Below, piece by piece: positions 1 through 5,866 of a DNA stretch of 6,358 bases (its first letter is position 1; each line of letters starts with the position of its first letter). The stretch is from Candidatus Nanopelagicales bacterium (lineage in GTDB: Bacteria > Actinomycetota > Actinomycetes > S36-B12 > UBA5976). Under the pieces are notes generated by a model. It searched no databases, was not told the DNA's origin, and was given only the letters and a program-made list of their open reading frames with translations. The stretch is taken from positions 1 to 6,358 of the forward strand of contig JAIOWT010000061.1 of NCBI GenBank assembly GCA_021742025.1, given 5' to 3'. The position numbers and the translations under genes are program-made.

Positions 1-27
1 AATCAGAAGGGATCGGTGATGCGCTGA
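1..27 (+). CDS. 3' end of an unidentified upstream gene
   Basis: Reading from the first base gives eight codons (NQKGSVMR) and then TGA at 25-27. That stop overlaps the ATG of the BMC-P gene by one base (TGATG), a usual arrangement for translationally coupled operon genes. The tail is too short to identify. In RMM-type loci the missing pathway enzymes (aldehyde dehydrogenase, class III aminotransferase-like phospho-lyase) and transporters would be candidates, but nothing in the eight residues favours one of them. The frame is supported only by the overlap, so it could be chance. Confidence 0.4.
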   Translation, partial: NQKGSVMR

Positions 28-320
28 TGTTAAAAGCGCGAGTCATCGGCAATGTATGGGCGACCCGTCGTCTAACCGAGATTCCCAATGGGGCTTTTCT
101 CGAAGTCGAAGTTGAAGGTGGCGCACACTTGGTTGCCTTCGACGTTCTAGGTTCCGGAATTGGCGAGAGTGTTTTGGTTTCAACAGGCTCAGTAGCAGCC
201 TCGTGGTTCCCAGACACCACACCACCAATTGACGCTCTCATCATCGGATCGATTGATGAGAACACTAGAGTTCTGGGAAGCACAGCGCTTCCTAGTACAG
301 CGCCTGAGAAATCAGGTTAA
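27..320 (+). CDS. BMC-P shell vertex protein (EutN/CcmL family)
   Basis: This is a pentamer-forming bacterial microcompartment vertex protein that caps the corners of the icosahedral shell. At 97 residues it has the usual family length. The EutN/CcmL signature is clear: an N-terminal strand ARVIGNVWAT (residues 4-13), a central LVAFDVLGSGIGE segment (35-47) carrying the family's G-x-G-x-G-E turn, VLVSTGSVA (49-57), and PIDALIIGSID (67-77), equivalent to the family's 'vDaavVGIVD' strand. The last 20 or so residues are a Ser/Thr/Pro-rich tail of ordinary kind. ATG 27 is chosen because the protein begins exactly where family members begin (MLKARV) and overlaps the upstream stop. A purine-rich AAGGGA lies at 7-12, rather far upstream for an optimal Shine-Dalgarno site. 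The gene heads a shell cassette with BMC-H and BMC-T directly downstream. Only a few pentamers are needed per shell, so lower expression than BMC-H is expected. Confidence 0.94.
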   Translation: MLKARVIGNVWATRRLTEIPNGAFLEVEVEGGAHLVAFDVLGSGIGESVLVSTGSVAASWFPDTTPPIDALIIGSIDENTRVLGSTALPSTAPEKSG

Positions 321-334
321 GAAAATGCAAGAAC

Positions 335-354
335 CGAAAGCGGACAACCGTTCG
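335..354 (+). other. possible RNA hairpin between BMC-P and BMC-H genes
   Basis: CGAA (335-338) pairs with TTCG (351-354) and CGG (341-343) pairs with CCG (348-350), leaving a two-base bulge (AG, 339-340) and an ACAA loop. It lies in the 57-bp gap between the vertex-protein and hexamer genes, 12 bases before the strong Shine-Dalgarno sequence of the latter. A processing or stabilising hairpin here could help the hexamer message outnumber the pentamer message, but that is inference. The stem is short and may be coincidental. Confidence 0.25.
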
Positions 355-377
355 CAATCACAAAGTAGGAGAAAGTT

Positions 378-662
378 ATGTCAAGCAACGCACTGGGCTT
401 GATCGAGACCAAGGGATATGTAGCTGCTGTAGCTGCTGCAGATGCCATGGTTAAGGCAGCCAATGTAACTATTGTTGCGCGTGAAGAAGTTGGCGACGGC
501 CTTGTGGCTGTAGTCATCGTGGGAGATGTCGGTGCAGTTAAGGCTGCAACTGATGCAGGTGCCGAAGCAGTTAACCAAGTTGGCGAGCTAGTTTCACAGC
601 ACGTAATTCCACGTCCACACGCAGAACTAAACAAGTTCTTTAAAGTAGGCGAGTCCGCGTGA
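378..662 (+). CDS. BMC-H hexameric shell protein (PduA/CcmK type)
   Basis: This is the major facet protein of the microcompartment shell, a single Pfam-BMC-domain protein that forms hexagonal tiles with a central metabolite pore. At 94 residues it aligns with PduA without gaps over the core: ALGLIETKGY (5-14), DAMVKAANV (22-30), GDVGAVKAATDAG (49-61), HVIPRPH (75-81). Lys26, the inter-hexamer edge residue, and Arg79 of the PRPH motif are kept. The pore loop is EEVGDGL (36-42): the positions of PduA Lys37 and Ser40 are Glu37 and Asp40 here, so the hexamer pore should be acidic. A strong Shine-Dalgarno AGGAGA (367-372) lies 5 bases before ATG 378. The stop overlaps the GTG start of the BMC-T gene by 4 bp (GTGA), implying translational coupling. 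There is no extension that would suggest a cargo fusion. The shell identity is secure; the pore chemistry is inference from alignment to PduA. Confidence 0.97.
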   Translation: MSSNALGLIETKGYVAAVAAADAMVKAANVTIVAREEVGDGLVAVVIVGDVGAVKAATDAGAEAVNQVGELVSQHVIPRPHAELNKFFKVGESA

Positions 663-1315
663 GTACGGGCCCGCTCGTAGCAGGGCCCGAACTACGCGTC
701 TACTTGCTTGTTGAAGAGCTCCAGCAGCAATTCGCTGCTTACATGAGCACGCCGACGCGAGCCCGTGGTTACCCTCCTTACGGTGGTCAGCACTCGTTGA
801 TCATTGAGGTGGCACCCGGGCTTGCGATCGAGCGAGTAATTGACTTGGCGCTGAAGTCGGTACCTGAAGTTGAACCTGGCATTTTGTTCGTAGAACGCCA
901 ATTCGGAGTTCTGGAAGTTCATGCTTCCGACATCGAGTTAGTGAAGCGAGCCGGTCAGGCAATTCTTGATGGCATTAACGCATCAGCAGCTGATCAACTT
1001 CGCCCGCGGATTCTTTACAGCGACATCATCGAAAACATCACGGATCAGCATGCAATTATTCTGAACCGAAATCGTCAAGCTTCGATGGTTATGCCTGGCG
1101 AATCACTCTTGGTATACGAAATGACACCAGCACTTTTTGCAACGGTTGCAGCGAACGAAGCTGAAAAAGTTGCACCTGATGTGACGCTGGTTGATGTACA
1201 AATGATCGGTGCAGCTGGTCGGGTATACATGAGTGGAACAACTGAAAGTGTTACAAAGGCCCGTGATGCAATCACGCAGGCTCTTGAAGCAGTAGTTGGA
1301 CGCGATCAAGGTTAA
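659..1315 (+). CDS. BMC-T tandem-domain shell protein
   Basis: This 218-residue protein is about twice the length of a BMC domain and resembles EutL-sized BMC-T proteins, which trimerise into pseudohexameric tiles. The N-terminal domain spans about residues 11-107 (ELRVYLLVEELQ, then HSLIIEVAPGLAIERVIDLA and GILFVERQFGVLEVH). The C-terminal domain spans about 115-213 (MPGESLLVYEM, then TLVDVQMIGAAGRVYMSGT and a closing helix to QALEAV). The turns after VERQ (residues 80-84) and after QMI (183-187, GAAG) sit where the pore loops should be and differ from each other, so the pore would be three-fold. The GTG start at 659 overlaps the BMC-H stop; purine-rich AGGCGAG just upstream can act as a Shine-Dalgarno site. 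BMC-T tiles in other systems can gate open and closed; whether this one does cannot be read from sequence. It ends the shell cassette, 74 bp before the kinase gene. Confidence 0.91.
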   Translation: MSTGPLVAGPELRVYLLVEELQQQFAAYMSTPTRARGYPPYGGQHSLIIEVAPGLAIERVIDLALKSVPEVEPGILFVERQFGVLEVHASDIELVKRAGQAILDGINASAADQLRPRILYSDIIENITDQHAIILNRNRQASMVMPGESLLVYEMTPALFATVAANEAEKVAPDVTLVDVQMIGAAGRVYMSGTTESVTKARDAITQALEAVVGRDQG

Positions 1316-1389
1316 TCATTTTTCTTCCTCAAAAGTGACAAAAGATATTGGTAACTAAGCCAAAATAAAGATGTCGGTAGGAGAGTTAA

Positions 1390-2379
1390 ATGCTTGGGTA
1401 TTCGAACGAACCTGCAAAGCTTCATGAGTTTGCTCAGGATGCAGTGGCGAAATTTGGCTATTCATCGGAATCTAACGTTTCACTGTTAAACATTTCGGAG
1501 AACGCCACTTTCAAAGTTACTGATAGCGAAAGTGGCACTGACACGATTCTTCGAATCCATCGACCGTTTTATCACACCGCGCAAGCAATCCAGAGCGAGC
1601 TGGATTGGGTGCAAGCACTGCGCGAGGTGCAACTTGTGAGAACTCCCGCGATTTTGCCTGCGGGATCTGGTGAGCAGATAATTCTTGCTCAAGATTCAAC
1701 GGGCGAAGAGCGTCATGCAGTCATGTTTGAATTCATGCCGGGCGTTGAACCGACCGAAGATCGACTAGTTGATGATTTCAAAACTTTAGGTGCGATAACT
1801 GCTCGGCTACATGATCAATCAAAACAGTGGCAGCGTCCGAGTAACTTCTTTAGATTTACTTGGGATTTTGAAACCGCACTTGGCCCTAATGGTCATTGGG
1901 GCTCGTGGCGTGATGGCCTTGCAATGGGCCCAAGTGAGTTGGAAATACTAGGTCGGCTTTCCGACACTTTGGGATCTCGACTAGAACGATATGGAAAATC
2001 TAAAGATCGCTTTGGCTTAGTGCACGCCGATATGAGACTTGCAAATTTACTTGTGGCAGATAAAGACGTGACAGTCATTGATTTTGATGATTGCGGCTTT
2101 AGTTGGTTTATGTATGACCTAGGTTCATCAGTTTCATTTATTGAAGACCACACTTTGATTCCAGATATGACTGCATCTTGGGTAGATGGTTACCGAAGTG
2201 TGGCCGAGTTAAGTAAAGAGGAAGAGGCAGAACTGCCGACATTCATTATGTTTCGACGCCTTTTGCTGGTTGCTTGGGTTGGATCACATCAAGATACAGA
2301 TACCGGCAAGGAAATGGGAGCCAATTTCACCAAAGTAAGTTGCGAATTGGCCGAAAACTATCTTTCAAAGTTTGCATAA
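1390..2379 (+). CDS. APH-fold kinase, probable (S)-1-amino-2-propanol kinase of the RMM/AAUM microcompartment
   Basis: This 329-residue protein has the aminoglycoside/choline kinase fold. The Brenner-type catalytic loop is VHADMRLANL (211-220), with catalytic Asp214 and Asn219. The metal-binding DFD follows at 231-233 (VIDFDDCGF). In the N-lobe, ILRIHRPF (53-60) stands at the strand that carries the nucleotide-binding basic residue, here Arg55, and Glu70 in IQSELDWVQAL is a likely helix-C glutamate. The fold alone would also fit a homoserine kinase or an SrkA-like protein kinase. The position between a BMC shell cassette and an aminopropanol-dehydrogenase-like SDR points to ATP-dependent phosphorylation of 1-amino-2-propanol, yielding the O-phosphate that a PLP phospho-lyase converts to propionaldehyde. 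ATG 1390 has AGGAGAG at 1379-1385 just upstream. I see no obvious encapsulation helix separate from the fold at either end. Confidence 0.86.
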   Translation: MLGYSNEPAKLHEFAQDAVAKFGYSSESNVSLLNISENATFKVTDSESGTDTILRIHRPFYHTAQAIQSELDWVQALREVQLVRTPAILPAGSGEQIILAQDSTGEERHAVMFEFMPGVEPTEDRLVDDFKTLGAITARLHDQSKQWQRPSNFFRFTWDFETALGPNGHWGSWRDGLAMGPSELEILGRLSDTLGSRLERYGKSKDRFGLVHADMRLANLLVADKDVTVIDFDDCGFSWFMYDLGSSVSFIEDHTLIPDMTASWVDGYRSVAELSKEEEAELPTFIMFRRLLLVAWVGSHQDTDTGKEMGANFTKVSCELAENYLSKFA

Positions 2380-2422
2380 TAAGAAGAACCTTCGATAACT
2401 CGTTAGGAAACTAGGAGAAAAA

Positions 2423-3205
2423 ATGTTTACTTCAGTAAATGGCTATTCGATTGTTGTAACTGGTGGAACAAAGGGCATTGGTAAAGGTATTGCCAGAGTC
2501 TTTGCAAAAGCGGGAGCAAACGTTCTGATTACAGGTCGCGATGAAGCTAGCGCTAAGTCTGCCTGCGCAGAACTAACCGCCTTGGGTGGAGGCACTGTTA
2601 CATATGTCCTGGCTGAAGTTAGCAGCAAAAAGGATTGCGACATGGTTGCTAAAACAGCAATCGAACGCAACGGCGGCATTGACGTACTGTGCGCAAATGC
2701 GGGAATTTTTCCAGATTCTAAGTTAGCGACAATGTCTGAGGCTGACATGGACTTGGTATTCGGCACAAATGTTAAGGGCACCATGCTTTCTGTGCAGGCT
2801 TGTCTACCTGCACTTGAAAAGTCAGGCCATGGTCGCATTGTTCTAACTTCATCTATTACTGGACCGATTACCGGTTTTCCAGGCTGGTCACATTACGGTG
2901 CAAGCAAAGCTGCACAACTTGGATTTATGCGCACTGCTGCAATCGAATTAGCACCAAAGGGAATAACTGTTAACGCAGTATTGCCCGGAAACATAGCGAC
3001 TGAAGGTCTTGCAGATATGGGACCTGAGTATCGCAAAGCCATGGAGGCTTCGGTTCCGCAAGGACGCTTAGGCGAAGTTGATGATATCGGAAACGCTGCG
3101 TTGTTTTTTGCAACAAAAGAAGCGGCTTACGTAACTGGACAAGCCTTAGTAATCGATGGTGGCCAAATACTTCCGGAATCACTTGCTGCCTTGGAAGCAA
3201 TGTAA
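2423..3205 (+). CDS. short-chain dehydrogenase, probable (S)-1-amino-2-propanol / aminoacetone dehydrogenase (RMM APDH)
   Basis: This is a classical SDR of 260 residues: cofactor motif TGGTKGIG (13-20), NAG at 92-94, Asn116, catalytic Ser144, and YGASK with Tyr158 and Lys162. TGR at 37-39 places Arg39 where it could bind the 2'-phosphate of NADP(H). As I recall the published M. smegmatis RMM dehydrogenase structure, aminoacetone is held by Thr145 and by Glu251 from a neighbouring subunit's C-terminus, and enclosed by Phe95, Trp154 and Leu195. This protein has Thr146, Glu252 (in LPES), Phe96, Trp155 and Leu196, the same five residues with a constant +1 offset. Oxidation of 1-amino-2-propanol or reduction of aminoacetone is therefore the best call; FabG-like or sorbitol/glucose dehydrogenases are less likely. 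ATG 2423 has AGGAGA at 2413-2418. The gene follows the kinase by 43 bp, consistent with one operon. Confidence 0.88.
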   Translation: MFTSVNGYSIVVTGGTKGIGKGIARVFAKAGANVLITGRDEASAKSACAELTALGGGTVTYVLAEVSSKKDCDMVAKTAIERNGGIDVLCANAGIFPDSKLATMSEADMDLVFGTNVKGTMLSVQACLPALEKSGHGRIVLTSSITGPITGFPGWSHYGASKAAQLGFMRTAAIELAPKGITVNAVLPGNIATEGLADMGPEYRKAMEASVPQGRLGEVDDIGNAALFFATKEAAYVTGQALVIDGGQILPESLAALEAM

Positions 3206-3220
3206 CTGCTATCTAGTTAC
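3202..3220. promoter_or_regulatory. inverted repeat over the dehydrogenase stop codon, candidate GntR operator
   Basis: GTAACT (3202-3207) and AGTTAC (3215-3220) form perfect 6-bp arms around a 7-bp spacer. The repeat begins at the last codon of the dehydrogenase gene and ends 9 bp before the GTG of the HutC-type regulator. It could be an autoregulatory operator or a weak RNA hairpin. It is not a clear match to the GT-TA-AC core usually described for HutC-type sites, so assignment to the neighbouring regulator rests on position only. Confidence 0.35.
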
Positions 3221-3229
3221 TGTTGAGTC

Positions 3230-4018
3230 GTGAGCGCAAACGAAGACTTAGGTCGCACTGCTGAAGAAGTTCGGCAACGAATCTTGGCGCAAATCAGCGC
3301 AGGTCAATTGCGAGCTGGGCAAAAGCTTGGTGCGGAGCGAGACTTAGCCAGTGAATATCAAGTAAGTCGCTCAACTTTGCGAATTGCACTTACTGCGCTC
3401 GAAGAGACGGGCGTAGTTCGCCGCTTACCAGGACGTGGTGGCGGAACTTTTGTTTCACCAGAAAAAATCGACCGCGACCTTTCACAGATTGTTGGCGTGC
3501 CATCACTGCTCAGAGGTCAAGGATTTACCGCTGGCACTCGATTGATTAGCGCATCCGTTATGCCGGCCGATGCTAAGACACAGCAGGCTTTGGGACTTGC
3601 AGATGGCGAACATATTTTTGATGTGGTGCGAATACGCCTGGCCGATAGCATTCCAATTTCCCTTGAACATGCGAGGTTTCCGGCGGAAATGTTTCCAGGA
3701 TTACTTGAGCGACCGTTGGGAAACTCACTTTATGAACTGCTAAGTAAGCACTACGAAACAACGCCGGATGAAGCTGTCGAACAAATTGATCTAGTAAATG
3801 CAACTCTGGATGAAGCCAGAATCCTAGAAGTTCAACTTGGCGCACCTTTACTCGCCGTTACCAGAACAACCATGGATACCAAGGGTCGCAAGATTGAATA
3901 CTCGCACGATCTATTTCGTGGTGACCGAACTCGGATTACAGTTCGCACCAAGGGACGGCCAGCAACTCCTGATCAACCTGGCGAACGTGGCAGAACGGTT
4001 GAATTAAAAGAGTTTTAG
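3230..4018 (+). CDS. GntR-family transcriptional regulator, HutC subfamily (UTRA domain)
   Basis: This 262-residue cytoplasmic regulator has an N-terminal winged helix-turn-helix at about residues 11-77 (LGAERDLASEYQVSRSTLR, then the wing GRGGGTFVS at 68-76). A UTRA ligand-binding domain follows at about 95-238, with the typical PLLAVTRTTMD and IEYSHDLFRGDRTR strands (206-215, 222-235). HutC-type members bind small metabolites through UTRA and usually repress neighbouring catabolic genes. Its place directly after the dehydrogenase suggests control of the microcompartment operon by a pathway amine or related compound; the ligand is not known. GTG 3230 lies 24 bp after the preceding stop and lacks a good Shine-Dalgarno site, so initiation may depend on coupling or on a leaderless transcript. 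The start is otherwise consistent, since the HTH begins about 10 residues in. Confidence 0.95.
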   Translation: MSANEDLGRTAEEVRQRILAQISAGQLRAGQKLGAERDLASEYQVSRSTLRIALTALEETGVVRRLPGRGGGTFVSPEKIDRDLSQIVGVPSLLRGQGFTAGTRLISASVMPADAKTQQALGLADGEHIFDVVRIRLADSIPISLEHARFPAEMFPGLLERPLGNSLYELLSKHYETTPDEAVEQIDLVNATLDEARILEVQLGAPLLAVTRTTMDTKGRKIEYSHDLFRGDRTRITVRTKGRPATPDQPGERGRTVELKEF

Positions 4019-4048
4019 TTAGCACTGCGGGCATCAAACCTTCCCAAC

Positions 4049-4066
4049 AAGATTGGATACAATCTT
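4049..4066. promoter_or_regulatory. operator-like perfect inverted repeat for a FadR/FCD-type GntR regulator
   Basis: AAGATTG (4049-4055) and CAATCTT (4060-4066) form perfect 7-bp arms around GATA. The core ATTGGATACAAT closely resembles the TTGTATACAA-type palindromes known for FadR/FCD-family GntR regulators. It covers the -10 element of the following gene and ends 3 bp before that gene's start codon, an ideal place for steric repression. The likely ligand-responsive protein is the FCD-type regulator encoded as the second gene of the same operon (5176-5823), giving autoregulation. The repeat is observed; the assignment is inference. Confidence 0.62.
4058..4063 (+). promoter_or_regulatory. 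-10 promoter element for a leaderless CoA-transferase transcript
   Basis: TACAAT differs from TATAAT at one position and ends 6 bases before ATG 4070, so transcription would begin at or next to the A of the start codon. No Shine-Dalgarno sequence precedes this ATG, as expected for a leaderless mRNA, a common arrangement in Actinobacteria. A convincing -35 box is not visible at 16-18 bp upstream. The element lies inside the operator-like inverted repeat. Confidence 0.5.
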
Positions 4067-4069
4067 CAT

Positions 4070-5179
4070 ATGGGTCCATTAGACGGAATCGTTGTTGCCG
4101 ACTTCACTCGAGTTTTGGCTGGCCCATACGCCACTATGTTGCTTGGTGACATGGGCGCCACGGTTGTAAAGGTTGAGCGCCCCGAAGTTGGCGACGACAC
4201 CCGACACTGGGGTCCGCCATATGACGCGGCCGGACGGGCCACTTATTTTGAATCGGTAAATCGCAACAAGACATCGGTTGCTATAGATATGACAAACCCA
4301 GCTGGAATTGCGGAAGCTCACGAGCTAATCAAGCGCGCAGACATTGTGATCCACAACTTCCCACCAAGTAACAGCGAAAAATTTGGTTTGGATTATGAAT
4401 CGGTCAAGAATTTAAAGTCAGACGTTATCTATTGCTCAATAACTGGCTTTGGATCCGGTGCTGGCGCTGCAATGCCAGGTTATGACTTACTGGTTCAGGC
4501 CATGGGTGGCTTAATGAGTGTTACTGGTCCTGCCCCAGGCGAACCAACCAAAGTTGGCGTTGCACTTGTTGACGTTATTACTGGAATGCATGCCACGATC
4601 GGTTTACTGGCTGCGTTGAATCATCGAAATGTAACGGGTGAGGGACAGGCAATTGAAGTCAATCTCCTGTCTTCCTTGTTATCAGCGATGGTCAATCAGG
4701 CTAGCTCTTACGTTTCTGGTGACGTTGTCCCAGGAATTCTTGGAAATGCACACCCATCGATTAGTCCATATGAGGTGTATCAAACATCAGATCGACCAAT
4801 TGTTGTCGCAGTAGGTAATGATGGTCAGTTTGCAAAACTCTGCCAAGAACTTGGAATTCCTGAAATTGCAACGGATGCAAAGTTTTTAACAAACCCAGAT
4901 CGCGTTGCTAATCGAATTGAGTTAAATGAATTACTTGTAAAGCAGTTTTTAACTAACGGTGCAGATCATTGGTGGAAGATGCTATCAGCTGCAGGAGTAC
5001 CTTGTGGTCCAATCAATTCAATTTCGGAAGCCTTCGCGCTGGCTGAATCTTTGGGATTAAATCCAATCATCACAATTAATCAAGAGGGCGAAGCACGTAA
5101 ACAGGTTGCAAACCCGATATCGTTTTCGAAAACGCCGGTTCGTTACGCAGTAGCGCCACCAAGTTTGGATGAAGAATGA
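4070..5179 (+). CDS. family III CoA-transferase (CaiB/BaiF, formyl-CoA transferase-like)
   Basis: Enzymes of this family move CoA between acyl-CoA and a carboxylic acid through an aspartyl-CoA thioester intermediate. The N-terminus LDGIVVADFTRVLAGPYATM (4-23) and VKVERPEVGDDTR (33-45) are typical. The conserved catalytic Asp is Asp168 in KVGVALVDVITG (161-172), preceded by PGYDLLVQAMGGLMSVTG (136-153). GNAHPSISPYEVY (225-237) and GVPCGPINS (309-317) are further family motifs. The middle and C-terminal parts recall the succinyl-CoA:glutarate (SUGCT-like) branch, so a dicarboxylate-related acid is possible, but the substrate cannot be fixed. At 369 residues it ends at PPSLDEE, where many relatives continue with a 'LGxHTxEVL' helix. 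It has its own promoter and operator and no encapsulation-type extension, so it may be cytosolic and only loosely tied to the microcompartment. The stop overlaps the next start by 4 bp (ATGA). Confidence 0.95.
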   Translation: MGPLDGIVVADFTRVLAGPYATMLLGDMGATVVKVERPEVGDDTRHWGPPYDAAGRATYFESVNRNKTSVAIDMTNPAGIAEAHELIKRADIVIHNFPPSNSEKFGLDYESVKNLKSDVIYCSITGFGSGAGAAMPGYDLLVQAMGGLMSVTGPAPGEPTKVGVALVDVITGMHATIGLLAALNHRNVTGEGQAIEVNLLSSLLSAMVNQASSYVSGDVVPGILGNAHPSISPYEVYQTSDRPIVVAVGNDGQFAKLCQELGIPEIATDAKFLTNPDRVANRIELNELLVKQFLTNGADHWWKMLSAAGVPCGPINSISEAFALAESLGLNPIITINQEGEARKQVANPISFSKTPVRYAVAPPSLDEE

Positions 5180-5823
5180 GCGAATCTGTAACAGCGCAAG
5201 AGACAGTGTTGCGCGAACTTCGAGTCTTGATCGCATCCGGTCAACTGGAGCCTGGTCAACAAGTTATTCAGGATTCACTTGCAGCAAGCCTTGGCGTTAG
5301 CCGGGTGCCATTGCGGGAAGCCCTAAAGGTTCTTGAAGGTGAAGGTCAAGTTACGTATCACCCACATCGTGGATACTTTGTCGCTGACTTGAGTGTTGAG
5401 GATTTAGTAGAGGTTTATCGAATTCGCTCGCTTCTAGAAGATGAGGCAATTCGCGTCGGGGTTCCATTGCTAACTGACGAAGACATTGAATATCTTGAAG
5501 ATATTTTGAACGACGTTGAAGCTGCCGCCAAATCTCAAGACGTATCAGCAGTAACGGCAGCAAACCGAAGATTTCACTTCGCACTTTTTGAAGCCAGCAA
5601 CATGCCTCGATTAGTGCGCCTGATTAAGAATCAATGGGATGCAACCGATGCGTACCGAGGTGTCTACTTTGCGGCATCGGCAAACCTTGCCCATATGAAT
5701 CAAGAGCACCGAACAATGATTCAGGCGCTAAAGGCCAGAGACGTAGAAAAGTCCATTGCACTTCAGGCAGCCCATCGCGAAAACTCGGTATCCGTCGTAA
5801 GTCAGGTAATCAAGAAACCATAA
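5176..5823 (+). CDS. GntR-family transcriptional regulator, FadR subfamily (FCD domain)
   Basis: This 215-residue protein has an N-terminal winged HTH (about 8-70; SLAASLGVSRVPLREALKVL at 34-53, wing HRGYFVA at 64-70). An all-helical FCD effector domain follows from about residue 75. The usual FCD metal/ligand site is present as Asn130 and His134 (NRRFHFALFEAS), His178 (QEHRTM) and His200 (AAHRENS). Such domains commonly bind a divalent metal together with a carboxylate such as an organic acid. Translational coupling to the CoA-transferase through ATGA, and an FCD-type palindrome over that operon's promoter (4049-4066), suggest an autoregulated switch that responds to the acid or CoA-related substrate of the transferase. 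It differs in subfamily from the UTRA regulator upstream, so the two operons probably sense different compounds. No strong terminator is visible after its stop. Confidence 0.95.
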   Translation: MSESVTAQETVLRELRVLIASGQLEPGQQVIQDSLAASLGVSRVPLREALKVLEGEGQVTYHPHRGYFVADLSVEDLVEVYRIRSLLEDEAIRVGVPLLTDEDIEYLEDILNDVEAAAKSQDVSAVTAANRRFHFALFEASNMPRLVRLIKNQWDATDAYRGVYFAASANLAHMNQEHRTMIQALKARDVEKSIALQAAHRENSVSVVSQVIKKP

Positions 5824-5866
5824 GTATTTCCTGGTGGGGGATTTCCTTAATTTGCAAGGCTTTCGC

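Noticed and set aside
325..402. Small ORF beginning ATG CAA GAA in the BMC-P/BMC-H gap, about 25 codons
   Set aside because: It runs into the BMC-H gene in another frame, has no Shine-Dalgarno site, and its charged, Ser/Gln-rich sequence does not look like a leader or encapsulation peptide.
1331..1370. Promoter before the kinase gene (GTGACA and A/T-rich AAAATA)
   Set aside because: The two boxes are about 21 bp apart, too far for a standard promoter, and the gap fits an internal operon spacer.
2443..2838. 131-codon - strand ORF opposite the dehydrogenase gene
   Set aside because: The + strand carries an intact SDR with all catalytic motifs; the antisense product shows no recognisable domain or start signals.
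3168..3202. C-terminal [11 protein letters not shown] of the dehydrogenase as an encapsulation peptide
   Set aside because: The Glu in this tail matches a residue known to complete a neighbouring subunit's active site, so the tail is explained by catalysis; no flexible linker separates it from the fold.
5815..5860. Rho-independent terminator after the FadR-type regulator gene
   Set aside because: Only a 4-bp ACCA/TGGT pairing and a G-run are present, with no stable stem followed by a T-run.
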